DNA of 36,991 nt, taken from NCBI GenBank assembly GCA_003450815.1, contig DMES01000072.1, positions 1,438 to 38,428 on the forward strand, in the 5' to 3' direction. The translations under genes and the position numbers were made by a program. This document shows positions 15,090-22,804 of the stretch, piece by piece (position 1 is the stretch's first letter; the number at the start of each line of letters is the position of its first letter). Below the pieces are notes generated by a model. The model did no database searches and was not told where the DNA came from. It saw nothing but the letters and a program-made list of their open reading frames with translations. The DNA comes from Elusimicrobiota bacterium (lineage in GTDB: Bacteria; Elusimicrobiota; Elusimicrobia; Elusimicrobiales; UBA9959).

Positions 15090-16421
15090 TTATCTGTTGA
15101 TCATCTCCATTGACTTCAAAAAATCCTTGTTGGATTTTGTGACTGAAAGCTTGGTTAAAAGCAGTTCCATAGCGTCAACGGGCGAAAGCGGCGCCAGAAC
15201 TTTACGCAGTATCCACACCTTGTTAAGCTCATCCTCGGTCATAAGCAGCTCTTCCTTGCGGGTGGAAGTGCGGTTTATATCTATGGCCGGGAAAATGCGC
15301 CGGTCGGAAAGTTTGCGGTCAAGATAAAGTTCACAGTTGCCGGTGCCTTTAAATTCCTCAAAAATGACATCATCCATGCGGCTGCCGGTTTCCACAAGGG
15401 CCGTGGCGATAATGGTAAGCGAGCCGCCTTCCTCAAGTTTCCTGGCCGCACCGAAAAAGCGCTTGGGCCGCTGCAGCGAGGTGGATTCAAGGCCGCCGGA
15501 CAGCACCCGCCCGCTTGAAGGCGAAATGGTGTTGTAGGCGCGCGCGAGCCTGGTAACGGAATCCAGAAGTATCACCACGTCTTTCTTATGCTCGGTCAGG
15601 CGCTTGGCCTTTTCAAGAACTATCTCAGCCACCTGCACATGACGGTCGGCCGGCTCGTCAAAAGTGGAGGCTATTACCTCGCCTTTCACCGAACGCCGCA
15701 TATCAGTAACCTCTTCCGGGCGCTCATCGATCAGGAGCACAAGCAATTCTATTTCGGGGTGGCTTGTGGTAAGCGAGTTTGCGATGCGCTGGAGTATCAT
15801 TGTTTTGCCGGTTTTCGGCGCCGCCACAATAAGCGCGCGCTGGCCCTTGCCTATGGGAGCTATCAGGTCTATCACCCTTGAGGTTAAATCAGTTTTTGTG
15901 TTTTCAAGTATAAAGCGGGAGTTGGGATGCAGCGGAGTCAGATTATCAAAAAGCGGGCGATGCCCTATTTTTTCTATCTCAATGCCGTTGACCGTTTTTA
16001 CCTGCAGCAGGGCGAAAAAACGCTCCCCTTCCTTGGGCGGGCGGATAAGGCCGTTTACCGTGTCTCCTTTCCGGAGCCCCAGTTTTTTTATCTGAGAGGG
16101 AGAAACATAAATGTCCTCGTGGCTTGAAAGATAGTCGTACTCCTGCGAACGCAGAAAGCCGAAGCCGTCGGGAAGTATTTCAAGGACCCCCTCGCCGTGC
16201 ACAATGCCGTTTTGCTTGGCCTGAGCCTCCATAAGCTTGCCTATCAGCTCCTGCTTGCGCATGCCGGACACGCCTTCAAGCTTGAACTGCTCGGCAATTT
16301 TAAGCAGCTCGGACACCGTCATTTTGGTCATGGCGGTCACATCCATTTTGGGCATTATCTGCCCGCTCTGCGGCTGCTGTGAAGAGCCGCCTGGGGAATT
16401 TGAATTGTTATTGTTTTCCAT
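15090..16421 (-). CDS. rho: Transcription termination factor Rho
   Basis: Rho is a hexameric RNA-dependent ATPase that ends transcription. In the 443-residue protein, residues 1-30 are an Asn/Ser/Gln-rich tail and 31-70 the Rho N-terminal helical domain. The RNA-binding cold-shock-like domain starts near 76 (GVLEILPDGFGFLRS). Walker A lies in APKTGKTM at 201-208 (K206). LIDERPEEVTDM and LLDSVTRLARAYN (Walker B) follow, with RIFPAIDINRTSTRKEELL near the end. Length is typical apart from the Asn-rich start. It lies downstream of coaE. In Firmicutes rho is next to rpmE; here three genes and a mobile element separate them. Confidence 0.97.
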   Translation of the reverse strand: MENNNNSNSPGGSSQQPQSGQIMPKMDVTAMTKMTVSELLKIAEQFKLEGVSGMRKQELIGKLMEAQAKQNGIVHGEGVLEILPDGFGFLRSQEYDYLSSHEDIYVSPSQIKKLGLRKGDTVNGLIRPPKEGERFFALLQVKTVNGIEIEKIGHRPLFDNLTPLHPNSRFILENTKTDLTSRVIDLIAPIGKGQRALIVAAPKTGKTMILQRIANSLTTSHPEIELLVLLIDERPEEVTDMRRSVKGEVIASTFDEPADRHVQVAEIVLEKAKRLTEHKKDVVILLDSVTRLARAYNTISPSSGRVLSGGLESTSLQRPKRFFGAARKLEEGGSLTIIATALVETGSRMDDVIFEEFKGTGNCELYLDRKLSDRRIFPAIDINRTSTRKEELLMTEDELNKVWILRKVLAPLSPVDAMELLLTKLSVTKSNKDFLKSMEMINR

Positions 16422-16509
16422 TTTAGAGTTTCTCCTTTACTGCATACTTATCATTTGTAAATTTTCTCCCGCCGTGTTTTCAGCTATTGTTCAACAGTCA
16501 ACGGCGGCA

Positions 16510-17145
16510 CTATCCCACTGATGCTTTTAAAAACCCGGAGAGAACATTTATTTTCCGCTCCAGATCCCTGACCTGCCCGTCATTCATTACCGCAAGGTCC
16601 GACAGCCCCGCCTTGCGTTCCGCCGCAAACTGCGCCGATTCCCTTCTTGCCAGCTCCGCCGCGCTCCAGCCGCGCTTTAAAGCGCGCGCGCGCCGCGCTT
16701 TTAGCGGGGCGCTTACGCAAATGGTAAGCGTGAAACAATCTCCAAGCTCAGCTTCAAAAAGCAGAGGCACTTCAACTATCGCTATTTTTGAGTGGGATTT
16801 TTTTATTAAAGAGTAAATACGCTTTAAAATCTCGGGGTGCAGCAAACCCTCAAGCCACTTTCTTTTGGAACTGTCGCCAAAGATTTCCAGGGAGAGCCCG
16901 CGCGTGTCGGGCAGGCCGTCTTTTAGGACTATCTCAGGGCCGAACTTCTTTAAGATTCTATTATAACATTCGGGCTCTGTCAACACTTCTTTTGCAAGAG
17001 CGTCAGCTGAAACACAAAAAAAACCAGCCGCCCTGAACATTTCAAGAACCGCGCTTTTACCCGAAGCGGGCGCCCCGGTAAGCCCTATAACACAGCTGCC
17101 TCTGATATTTTTTAATTTTGTTTTCCAATGTTGAAGACGGCTCAT
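16510..17145 (-). CDS. coaE: Dephospho-CoA kinase
   Basis: CoaE phosphorylates the ribose 3'-hydroxyl of dephospho-CoA, the last step of coenzyme A synthesis. At 211 residues it has normal length. The P-loop GAPASGKS is at 24-31, DALAKEVL follows near residue 48, and the VEVPLLFEAELGDCF block is present. Its ATG overlaps the rhomboid stop by ATGA (17142-17145), so translation is probably coupled to the rhomboid gene. A run of eight G in the last rhomboid codons just before the overlap could disturb coupling if it slips. Confidence 0.95.
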   Translation of the reverse strand: MSRLQHWKTKLKNIRGSCVIGLTGAPASGKSAVLEMFRAAGFFCVSADALAKEVLTEPECYNRILKKFGPEIVLKDGLPDTRGLSLEIFGDSSKRKWLEGLLHPEILKRIYSLIKKSHSKIAIVEVPLLFEAELGDCFTLTICVSAPLKARRARALKRGWSAAELARRESAQFAAERKAGLSDLAVMNDGQVRDLERKINVLSGFLKASVG

Positions 17146-17915
17146 GCGGTCCCCCCCCGCGAATAACGGTTAAGTTTTTCAAGTTCGGATTTGGAAAGAG
17201 AGCCAATGCCTTGTTTTGATATTTTTTCAAGCAGGACATCCGTCTCAGAGAGAGGGTTGGTGGTAGAGGGTGGAGGGTGGAGGGCTGAGAATAGGGATTT
17301 CCACATTCCGGAACCCTCTACCCTATCCCCTCTACCCTCTACCCTAAGGTATAGCCAGCCGAAAACCAGACCGCTTAAGTGCGTGACATTCGCTACCTTT
17401 GAACCGGGAGCAGAAAGACTGAGCGTAAATTCAAGCGCCGCCAGCGCCAGAGCCAGCTGCCGCGCGGTTAAAGGGAAAATAAAATATAAATAGACCTTCA
17501 TGTCCGGATAGTAAAAAGCAAAAGCGGCAAGCAGGCCATAAACCGCGCCTGAAGCGCCTATCACCGGTATAGAGGAGCGCGGCGATACAAAAACGGTAAA
17601 AACACCTGCCGCGATTCCGCAGAACAAAAAAAACCGCAGGAAGCGCGCGGATCCCATTTCCGGTTCAATAAAGCGGCCAAGCATCCAGAGCATAAAAGCG
17701 TTAAAGAGAAAATGCCAGAAACCGGAGTGAATAAAAATATAAGTCAGGGGCTGCCAAAGCCAATAGCGCCCGGCCGTAAGCCGCGGAACAAGGCCGAAAT
17801 ACAGGTTTAGCTCCGGACCGAAAGCCAGTTCAAGCAGCCAGCCGGCAAAAAAACTTACGGCCAGCCACCTGGTAACGCGGGGAAGATTATTAAAAGATTC
17901 AAGAGCAAGATTCAT
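17142..17915 (-). CDS. Rhomboid-family intramembrane serine protease
   Basis: Rhomboids cut transmembrane substrates within the inner membrane. I use the ATG at 17915 (GGGGTG ribosome site in front); a GTG/ATG at 17936 would add seven residues. Numbered from 17936: the HSGFWHFLFN motif is at 70-79, catalytic Ser129 in GASG and catalytic His186 in NVTHLSG, with six membrane segments between about 25 and 197. From 198 to 225 the protein is translated from a heptamer inverted repeat (RVEGRGDRVEG... to PPPST), an obvious in-frame insertion forming a linker. The cytoplasmic tail (about 230-255, LLEKISKQGIGSLSKSELEKL) resembles the short DUF6576-like tail seen in some rhomboids. Operon with coaE. 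Confidence 0.88.
   Translation of the reverse strand: MNLALESFNNLPRVTRWLAVSFFAGWLLELAFGPELNLYFGLVPRLTAGRYWLWQPLTYIFIHSGFWHFLFNAFMLWMLGRFIEPEMGSARFLRFFLFCGIAAGVFTVFVSPRSSIPVIGASGAVYGLLAAFAFYYPDMKVYLYFIFPLTARQLALALAALEFTLSLSAPGSKVANVTHLSGLVFGWLYLRVEGRGDRVEGSGMWKSLFSALHPPPSTTNPLSETDVLLEKISKQGIGSLSKSELEKLNRYSRGGTA
17262..17345. repeat. GGGTAGA heptamer inverted repeat inside the rhomboid gene
   Basis: Left arm GGTAGAGGGTGGAGGGTGGAG units and right arm CCCTCTACCCTATCCCC units of period 7, fully within the reading frame. It encodes residues about 198-225 of the rhomboid protein without breaking it. Confidence 0.85.
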
Positions 17916-17936
17916 ATTGTCGCACCCCGCCCGCAC

Positions 17937-18110
17937 TGCACAGCGTTCGGGGCGATTAACGCCGGCCTTTAAGCGGTGACGGCCGGTGCTCCACGAGGGT
18001 GGCTAATCCCCCCTTCGTCGTTCGCTTCGCCGCCTTTAGCGGCACGCTCACTGAACCCCCTCTATAAGGTACCCGCGCTCACTAACGAAGGAGATCGCGC
18101 GGGCTAATTT
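17937..18110. other. Non-coding stretch with several stems, unidentified
   Basis: No gene is visible. The minus strand can form CCCGCGC/GCGCGGG (7 bp, about 18072-18103), GCCGC/GCGGC around TAAAG near 18030-18045, and GCCGGCC/GGCCGG around 17961-17986. The motif AGTGAGCG occurs twice. I could not match it to tmRNA, RNase P, SRP or 6S RNA, so I leave it unnamed. Confidence 0.35.
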
Positions 18111-18254
18111 GTCACAAGTCACAAGTAAGAATTTAGTTTTCGAGATATGGTTTTGAGTTTTTTAAACACCTAATCTTCCAAGACTTTTTTATTTAGTTCC
18201 TCAGTTGCCGCGCTTTACTCTGTAACTTGTGACCTGTGTCCTGTGACTTGTGAC
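18111..18254. repeat. GTCACAA heptamer inverted repeat downstream of polA
   Basis: Left arm GTCACAA GTCACAA GTAAG; right arm AACTTGTGACCTGTGTCCTGTGACTTGTGAC, complementary with period 7, separated by about 95 bp of AT-rich sequence. Same class as the array at 2.6 kb. Confidence 0.8.
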
Positions 18255-18255
18255 T

Positions 18256-18280
18256 GACGCCTGTTCACGGAACAGGCGTC
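18256..18280 (-). terminator. Perfect hairpin overlapping the polA stop codon
   Basis: Arms GACGCCTGTTC (18256-18266) and GAACAGGCGTC (18270-18280), loop of three. The last polA codons and most of its stop (18265-18267) are in the stem and loop. No T-run follows, so it may protect the 3' end or pause rather than terminate. Confidence 0.6.
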
Positions 18281-20868
18281 ATATCGCGCCAATTTTTTCC
18301 GGCTTTTAGTTCGGCTTTAAGCGGCACAATAAGAGGGAAAGCGTTTTCCATTTCACGCTTTACAAGCGCGGCTGTTTCTTCAAGCAGCGCGTCCCGCACC
18401 TCAAAAATAAGTTCATCATGCACCTGCGAAAGCATAAAAACATTATTGGAACCCTTAATGGCGTCCCAGATCCGCAGCATGGCTTTCTTTATAATATCCG
18501 CTGAACCGCCCTGAATCGGAGTGTTTACCGCCGCCCTTTCTGCAAAAGACCTTATATGCGGATTTGAAGCTTTAAGCTCCAGCAGGACCCGGCGCCGGCC
18601 CGTGAAAGTGCTGACAAAACCGTCTTTTTTGGCGGTCTCTATGGTTTTATTGATCCACTCTTTCACTCCCGAGTAAACTTCAAAATAGTGGCTTATATAT
18701 CTGGCAGCGTCAGCGCGGCTTATACCCAGCTCTCTGGCCAGGCCCGGCGCGCCCTGGCCGTACACTATGCCGAAATTTATGGCCTTGGCGGAACCGCGCA
18801 TCTCTTTTGTAACCAGCTCAGGGGCGCAGTCAAAAACCTCGGAGGCCGTACGCAGATGTATGTCCTGGCCGGAGCGGAACGCCTCTACAAGAGCCTTATC
18901 AAGCGAATTATGAGCCAGCACCCGAAGGTCTATCTGCGAATAATCACCGCTTAGAAGAGAAAAACCCTCGCGCGCTATAAAACACTTGCGCACCATTTGC
19001 CCGTATTCGGAACGCACCGGGATATTCTGCAAATTGGGCTTTGAACTGGAGAAGCGGCCTGTGGCGGTGCCGGTAGCGTCAAAAGTGGTGTGCACCCTGC
19101 CCCCGGAGTCAGCCGCCGCCAGCAAATTATCCACAAAAGAGCTTTTCAGCTTTGCAATCTCGCGGAACTCAAGTATTTTGGGGATTACCGGGTGCGCCGC
19201 CTTAAGAAAAGTGAGCGCTTCCTCGCCGGTTGAAAGCCCCTCTTTTGTTTTAAACATCCGCTTCTGCTGTTCATCCAGCTGGATATTCAGCTTTTCATAT
19301 ATAAGGAAAGCCAGCTGTTTAGGGGAATTAAGGTTTACCTTCTCACCGGTGAGAGCTTCCGCTTCATTTTCAATGGCTGATAGTTTTTTTTCAAAATCCG
19401 CCGAAAGTTCGCGGAGTAAAGGCATATCCACCATAAAGCCGGTTTTTTCCATGGCGTAAACCGGCTGCGTCAAAGGCAATTCAAGGTTTTGATAAACCTC
19501 AAGCAGCCCTACCGCTTCAAGTTCTCCTTTCAGCTTCTCCGCAAGCTCTCCCAGCCGGCCGCAGACAAGCAGCTTTTCTTCCCGCGAACCTTCAACAGCC
19601 GGAGCATGGCCCAATTTTTCAAAAATTAGGTCCTGCGGCCCGCGTTTTTTAACTCCCGCGCCAAGCAGCGCCGCCGCAATTTCAAGCTCAAAAAAATTAA
19701 CGGGCCTTTCATCCGCTTTAAAATCAAGCGAATGCATGGCGCTCTTAAGTCCGAAAGCGGTTTTACGGATGGAGGGATTTTGTATCGCCGCGACAACAAG
19801 GGCCGCCTGGCTTAGCGAAAAAGAATCTTTTTCAAGCAGGCAGACTCCGGAAGACGAACCGACAGCAAGCCCCCCCTCAAAAGCGTACACTGAAAGCGTA
19901 CCAGGAACGGAGGCAAGAATTTCCTCGGGGGTTTTTAAAGGCGGCAGGTTTTCTGGTTTAACCGCGAACAGCGACATGGACCCGCCGTCACCTGCGCCCC
20001 CAGGGGCGGCGCCGCACATGGCCCTTAATTCTTTGAACTCAAGACGGTTAGCCATAGCTTCAAGCACGGCCATATCAGGCCTGGCCGGCACAAAAGCCTC
20101 AAAATCCGCCTCAACCGGCGCGTTTGTATCAAGCAAAATAAGCCGCCGTGAAAGCTCGGCATTGGCGGCGTCCCGCGCCACTTTGGCAAGCGCCTTGTCT
20201 TTGGAGGCAAGCTCAGGTTTTTTGGCGGCTTCAAGCACCGCCGCAAGGCTCCCGTATTCATTGATAAGTTTGGCCGCGCTTTTTGGGCCGACGCCTGAAA
20301 CTCCGGGCACATTATCGGAAGCGTCTCCGGTGAGCGAAAAGTAATCGGCCAGCTGCGCTGAGGTTACTCCATATTTTTTAAACACAGCTTCGGTGCCGGA
20401 GAAAGCCTGCGCGGAACCGTCCCAGATCTTCACAAGCGGCCCCAGCAGCTGGCCCGCGTCTTTGTCTCCTGAAACTATTACGGCTTCCACCCCGGCCCTT
20501 GAAAACTTTCCGGCAAGCGCCGCAATAAGGTCGTCGGCCTCAAAACCCCGCATATAAACGCCTTTAAATCCCAAAGCGGCCGTGAGTTCGCGCGCGCTCT
20601 CAAGCTGTCTTACCAGGGGGAGTTCAGTTTCCGTCCGGTTGGCCTTATACTCCGTAAATATGGAATCGCGAAATGACCCGCCGGGAGAATCAAAGCACAC
20701 GGCCAGGTAATGGGGCTTGTGCTCGCGCACCAGTTTAAGGAGCAGGCGCATGAAACCGTATAGCGCGCCCACTTCCTCCCCCTTTGAATTTGTAAGCTTG
20801 GGCAGGGCGTGATAGCTCCTGTGCAGGAAAGCGTGGGCGTCAACTATAAAAATGCGTTTGGGATCCAT
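18265..20868 (-). CDS. polA: DNA polymerase I
   Basis: An 867-residue family A polymerase for repair and Okazaki fragment processing. Residues 1-290 form the 5'-3' flap exonuclease (FIVDAHAFLHRSYHAL, FEADDLIAALA, GDKDAGQLL, GDASDNVPGVSGVGPKSAA). About 310-470 is a proofreading-like domain in which the usual D-x-E and other acidic residues are not evident, so 3'-5' proofreading is probably lost as in Thermus and Bacillus enzymes. The polymerase domain has motif A DYSQIDLRVL at 642-651, the O-helix RGSAKAINFGIVYG at 691-704 (R691, K695, F699, Y703) and motif C VHDEL at 816-820. Oddity: motif A normally reads DYSQIELR; residue 647 is Asp instead of Glu. Confidence 0.96.
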   Translation of the reverse strand: MDPKRIFIVDAHAFLHRSYHALPKLTNSKGEEVGALYGFMRLLLKLVREHKPHYLAVCFDSPGGSFRDSIFTEYKANRTETELPLVRQLESARELTAALGFKGVYMRGFEADDLIAALAGKFSRAGVEAVIVSGDKDAGQLLGPLVKIWDGSAQAFSGTEAVFKKYGVTSAQLADYFSLTGDASDNVPGVSGVGPKSAAKLINEYGSLAAVLEAAKKPELASKDKALAKVARDAANAELSRRLILLDTNAPVEADFEAFVPARPDMAVLEAMANRLEFKELRAMCGAAPGGAGDGGSMSLFAVKPENLPPLKTPEEILASVPGTLSVYAFEGGLAVGSSSGVCLLEKDSFSLSQAALVVAAIQNPSIRKTAFGLKSAMHSLDFKADERPVNFFELEIAAALLGAGVKKRGPQDLIFEKLGHAPAVEGSREEKLLVCGRLGELAEKLKGELEAVGLLEVYQNLELPLTQPVYAMEKTGFMVDMPLLRELSADFEKKLSAIENEAEALTGEKVNLNSPKQLAFLIYEKLNIQLDEQQKRMFKTKEGLSTGEEALTFLKAAHPVIPKILEFREIAKLKSSFVDNLLAAADSGGRVHTTFDATGTATGRFSSSKPNLQNIPVRSEYGQMVRKCFIAREGFSLLSGDYSQIDLRVLAHNSLDKALVEAFRSGQDIHLRTASEVFDCAPELVTKEMRGSAKAINFGIVYGQGAPGLARELGISRADAARYISHYFEVYSGVKEWINKTIETAKKDGFVSTFTGRRRVLLELKASNPHIRSFAERAAVNTPIQGGSADIIKKAMLRIWDAIKGSNNVFMLSQVHDELIFEVRDALLEETAALVKREMENAFPLIVPLKAELKAGKNWRDMTPVP

Positions 20869-20939
20869 TTGATCTGCAGCGGCGGCTGCTAAGGTTGTTC
20901 AGGCTGAAGCTGAAGAAGAAAAACAAACGCCGGGAGCTC

Positions 20940-21027
20940 AAGAGTTATGAGTTTAGAATTCTAACTCCTAACTCCAAAATCCCGACACGATCCACTCTAG
21001 ACTATACCCTAACCCCTATACCCTGCC
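20940..21027. repeat. Heptamer repeats between trxA and polA
   Basis: GAGTTATGAGTTTAGAATTC and CTAACTCCTAACTCC form an inverted pair of 7-base units (GAGTTAG class). They are followed by a solo arm of CTATACCCTAACCCCTATACC units (GGGTATA class) that reaches the trxA stop. The block 20869-20939 shows no feature. Confidence 0.65.
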
Positions 21028-21028
21028 T

Positions 21029-21352
21029 TTACAGCAGTTCATCCAGATGGCGTTTAAGGGTTTCTTTCTGCTGGAGGCCCACCAGTTCCTGCGCCAGCTT
21101 GCCGCCCTTGAATAAAAGTATGGTGGGAATGGCTGAAATATTGTATTTTGCGGCGGTGTCTGGGCACTCGTCGGTGTTTAATTTGCACACCTTTACCCTG
21201 CCGGAATACTCCTTGGCCAGTTCCTCAATAATGGGGCCTATCATGCGGCAGGGGCCGCACCAGGGCGCCCAAAAGTCAACCAGCGCCGGGGTGGAACACT
21301 TTAAAACTTCAGCCTCAAAGTTTCCGTCTGTCAACTGTGTTTCGTCTGCCAT
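21029..21352 (-). CDS. trxA: Thioredoxin
   Basis: A 107-residue cytoplasmic dithiol oxidoreductase with the redox motif WCGPC at 31-35, cis-Pro loop AIPTILLFKGG, and DFWAPWCGPCRMIGP. Length and motifs are those of standard Trx. It has a GGGAGAA ribosome site. It lies downstream of a stand-alone receiver gene and upstream of polA on the minus strand. A TATAAT at 21411-21416 may be its -10. Confidence 0.96.
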   Translation of the reverse strand: MADETQLTDGNFEAEVLKCSTPALVDFWAPWCGPCRMIGPIIEELAKEYSGRVKVCKLNTDECPDTAAKYNISAIPTILLFKGGKLAQELVGLQQKETLKRHLDELL

Positions 21353-21505
21353 ATTGTTCTCCCTTTATACTCCCACTTGCCTTGGCGGGGTCACCCCCCC
21401 CGCAATAATAATTATATCAATAACCCGTGAACAAGTTCCGCTGCCATTGCTCTGTTTCCCACTGAACGTCTGTACTCCGTCCAATCCGACAAAAATATTA
21501 CCTGG

Positions 21506-21532
21506 ATCTGAAAATTGCAGCAATTTTCAGAT
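21506..21532. repeat. GAAAATTGC-family palindrome (copy 4)
   Basis: Perfect 13-bp arms ATCTGAAAATTGC and GCAATTTTCAGAT around one A. It ends one base before the stop codon of the receiver gene at 21534. Confidence 0.88.
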
Positions 21533-21533
21533 G

Positions 21534-21917
21534 TCATTTTTTCTTTTCAAGCAGATAGTGGATCTCGGTCCACAGCTCTTCAATGCTGACTGGCTTTGAA
21601 AAGAACGCTTCCGCGCCGGCAAGCATAGCCTCCGAACGGTCAGCGGGCTCGGTATACTTGGCGGAAATAAGGACCACGGGGATTTTTGTGAGCCGCGGAG
21701 AATCTCTGATTACGCGCAGAAATTCAACGCCGTGCATGTCCGGCAGCTGCACATCAAGTATGATAATAGACGGCGCTACGCTTGCAAGCACGCTGAGAGC
21801 CTCACGGGCGGATCTCGCCACTGAAATTTCAGACCCGGGTTCTTTGAGCTTCAAACCGTCATTGAGAGTGTCAATAAAATTCTCATCATCATCAACTATC
21901 AATATGCTGATTTTCAT
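21534..21917 (-). CDS. Stand-alone response regulator receiver protein
   Basis: A 127-residue single-domain CheY-like protein. The acidic pocket is DDD at 9-11, the phosphorylation site is D55 in ILDVQLPD, the switch Ser/Thr is S85 in LISAK, and K108 lies in FSKP. There is no output domain, so it must act by protein contact or as a phosphate relay; the partner kinase is not in this window. Nearby are trxA and the phosphoesterase-smc pair, neither of which indicates a pathway. A hairpin/GATTACAC block precedes it and a palindrome abuts its stop. Confidence 0.93.
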   Translation of the reverse strand: MKISILIVDDDENFIDTLNDGLKLKEPGSEISVARSAREALSVLASVAPSIIILDVQLPDMHGVEFLRVIRDSPRLTKIPVVLISAKYTEPADRSEAMLAGAEAFFSKPVSIEELWTEIHYLLEKKK

Positions 21918-21933
21918 TTTTATAATCTCCTGT

Positions 21934-22069
21934 TAGTTCCTGTTTTACAAACAGGAACTATGATTACACGGATTTAGAAAAGCGATTACACAGATTTCCG
22001 CCTACCACTCATAATTTAATCTGTGTAATCTGTTTTAATCCGTGTAATCACTGGTCTGCGGAGCAGACC
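21934..22069. repeat. Double-ended hairpin-GATTACAC element
   Basis: A symmetric 136-bp block. The left hairpin is TAGTTCCTGTTT / AAACAGGAACTA (21934-21945, 21949-21960), followed by ATGATTACACGG and GATTACACAG. Then come the complementary ATCTGTGTAATC and ATCCGTGTAATC units, and the right hairpin GGTCTGC / GCAGACC (22053-22059, 22063-22069). The right hairpin touches the phosphoesterase stop codon (22070). Confidence 0.8.
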
Positions 22070-22804
22070 CTAAAAGCCTAACAGCAGCCGCTCGCCCAGA
22101 ATTACCGGCATTTTAAACTCGCTCATAAGCCGGGTGGTTTTTTCTATGTCGTATGGCACCCGGAAAATCTCAAAAACCTTGTTTTCAGTATCGTAAACGG
22201 CGCAGGAAGATCTGGGGTCCCCGTCCCGGGGCTGGCCGACCGAACCCGGATTCAACATTAGGCGTCCGCCGTCCGAAACTACGCGCAGCATAGGACCCAA
22301 AAAATCGGTCTCCGGCAGGCCCGCGGCATCGTGCTTGAAATATGCCGGCATGTGGGTGTGGCCCATAAAACAGGGCGATACCGTCCAGAATTTCAGGCTG
22401 TCTACAAACTGTATTTCCCCCAGCAAATATTCGGTCAGCGGTTTTTTTGGCGAGCCGTGCACCACGGTAAAATCCGGAGTCTCAAGTTTTTCAGGCAGCG
22501 CGGAGAGAAAAGCAAGGGCCGCGCCGGATAAGTTTTTACGGGCGAACTCAATGGCGGCAAGCGCATTAGCGTTAAACCACTTCATTTCTATGCGCCCGGT
22601 CACCGCCGCGTCGTGGTTGCCTAGCACGGAGCGGCAGTCTTTAAGCGCCATTACAAGCTCTACGCATTCCCGCGGCTGGGGACCGTAACCCACCAGATCC
22701 CCGCAGCAAATAAAATGCTCCACCTTGTTTTTTTCGTAAAACCGAAGCACGGCCCGGAAGGCTTCCAGGTTCGCATGCACATCTGAAAAAATGCCGTACA
22801 GCAT
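22070..22804 (-). CDS. Calcineurin-like metallophosphoesterase (YfcE/MJ0936 type)
   Basis: A 244-residue two-metal phosphoesterase. Metal ligands by motif are D8 and H10 in SDVHAN, D36 in CGDLVGYG, N63 and H64 in LGNHD, then VVHGSP and GHTHMP, and NPGSVGQPRDGDPR. The short form resembles YfcE or MJ0936 phosphodiesterases, or the ApaH-like branch; the substrate cannot be predicted. The first base of its ATG codon pairs with the last base of the smc stop (TGATG-type overlap at 22804), so it is probably translationally coupled to smc. Confidence 0.9.
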   Translation of the reverse strand: MLYGIFSDVHANLEAFRAVLRFYEKNKVEHFICCGDLVGYGPQPRECVELVMALKDCRSVLGNHDAAVTGRIEMKWFNANALAAIEFARKNLSGAALAFLSALPEKLETPDFTVVHGSPKKPLTEYLLGEIQFVDSLKFWTVSPCFMGHTHMPAYFKHDAAGLPETDFLGPMLRVVSDGGRLMLNPGSVGQPRDGDPRSSCAVYDTENKVFEIFRVPYDIEKTTRLMSEFKMPVILGERLLLGF

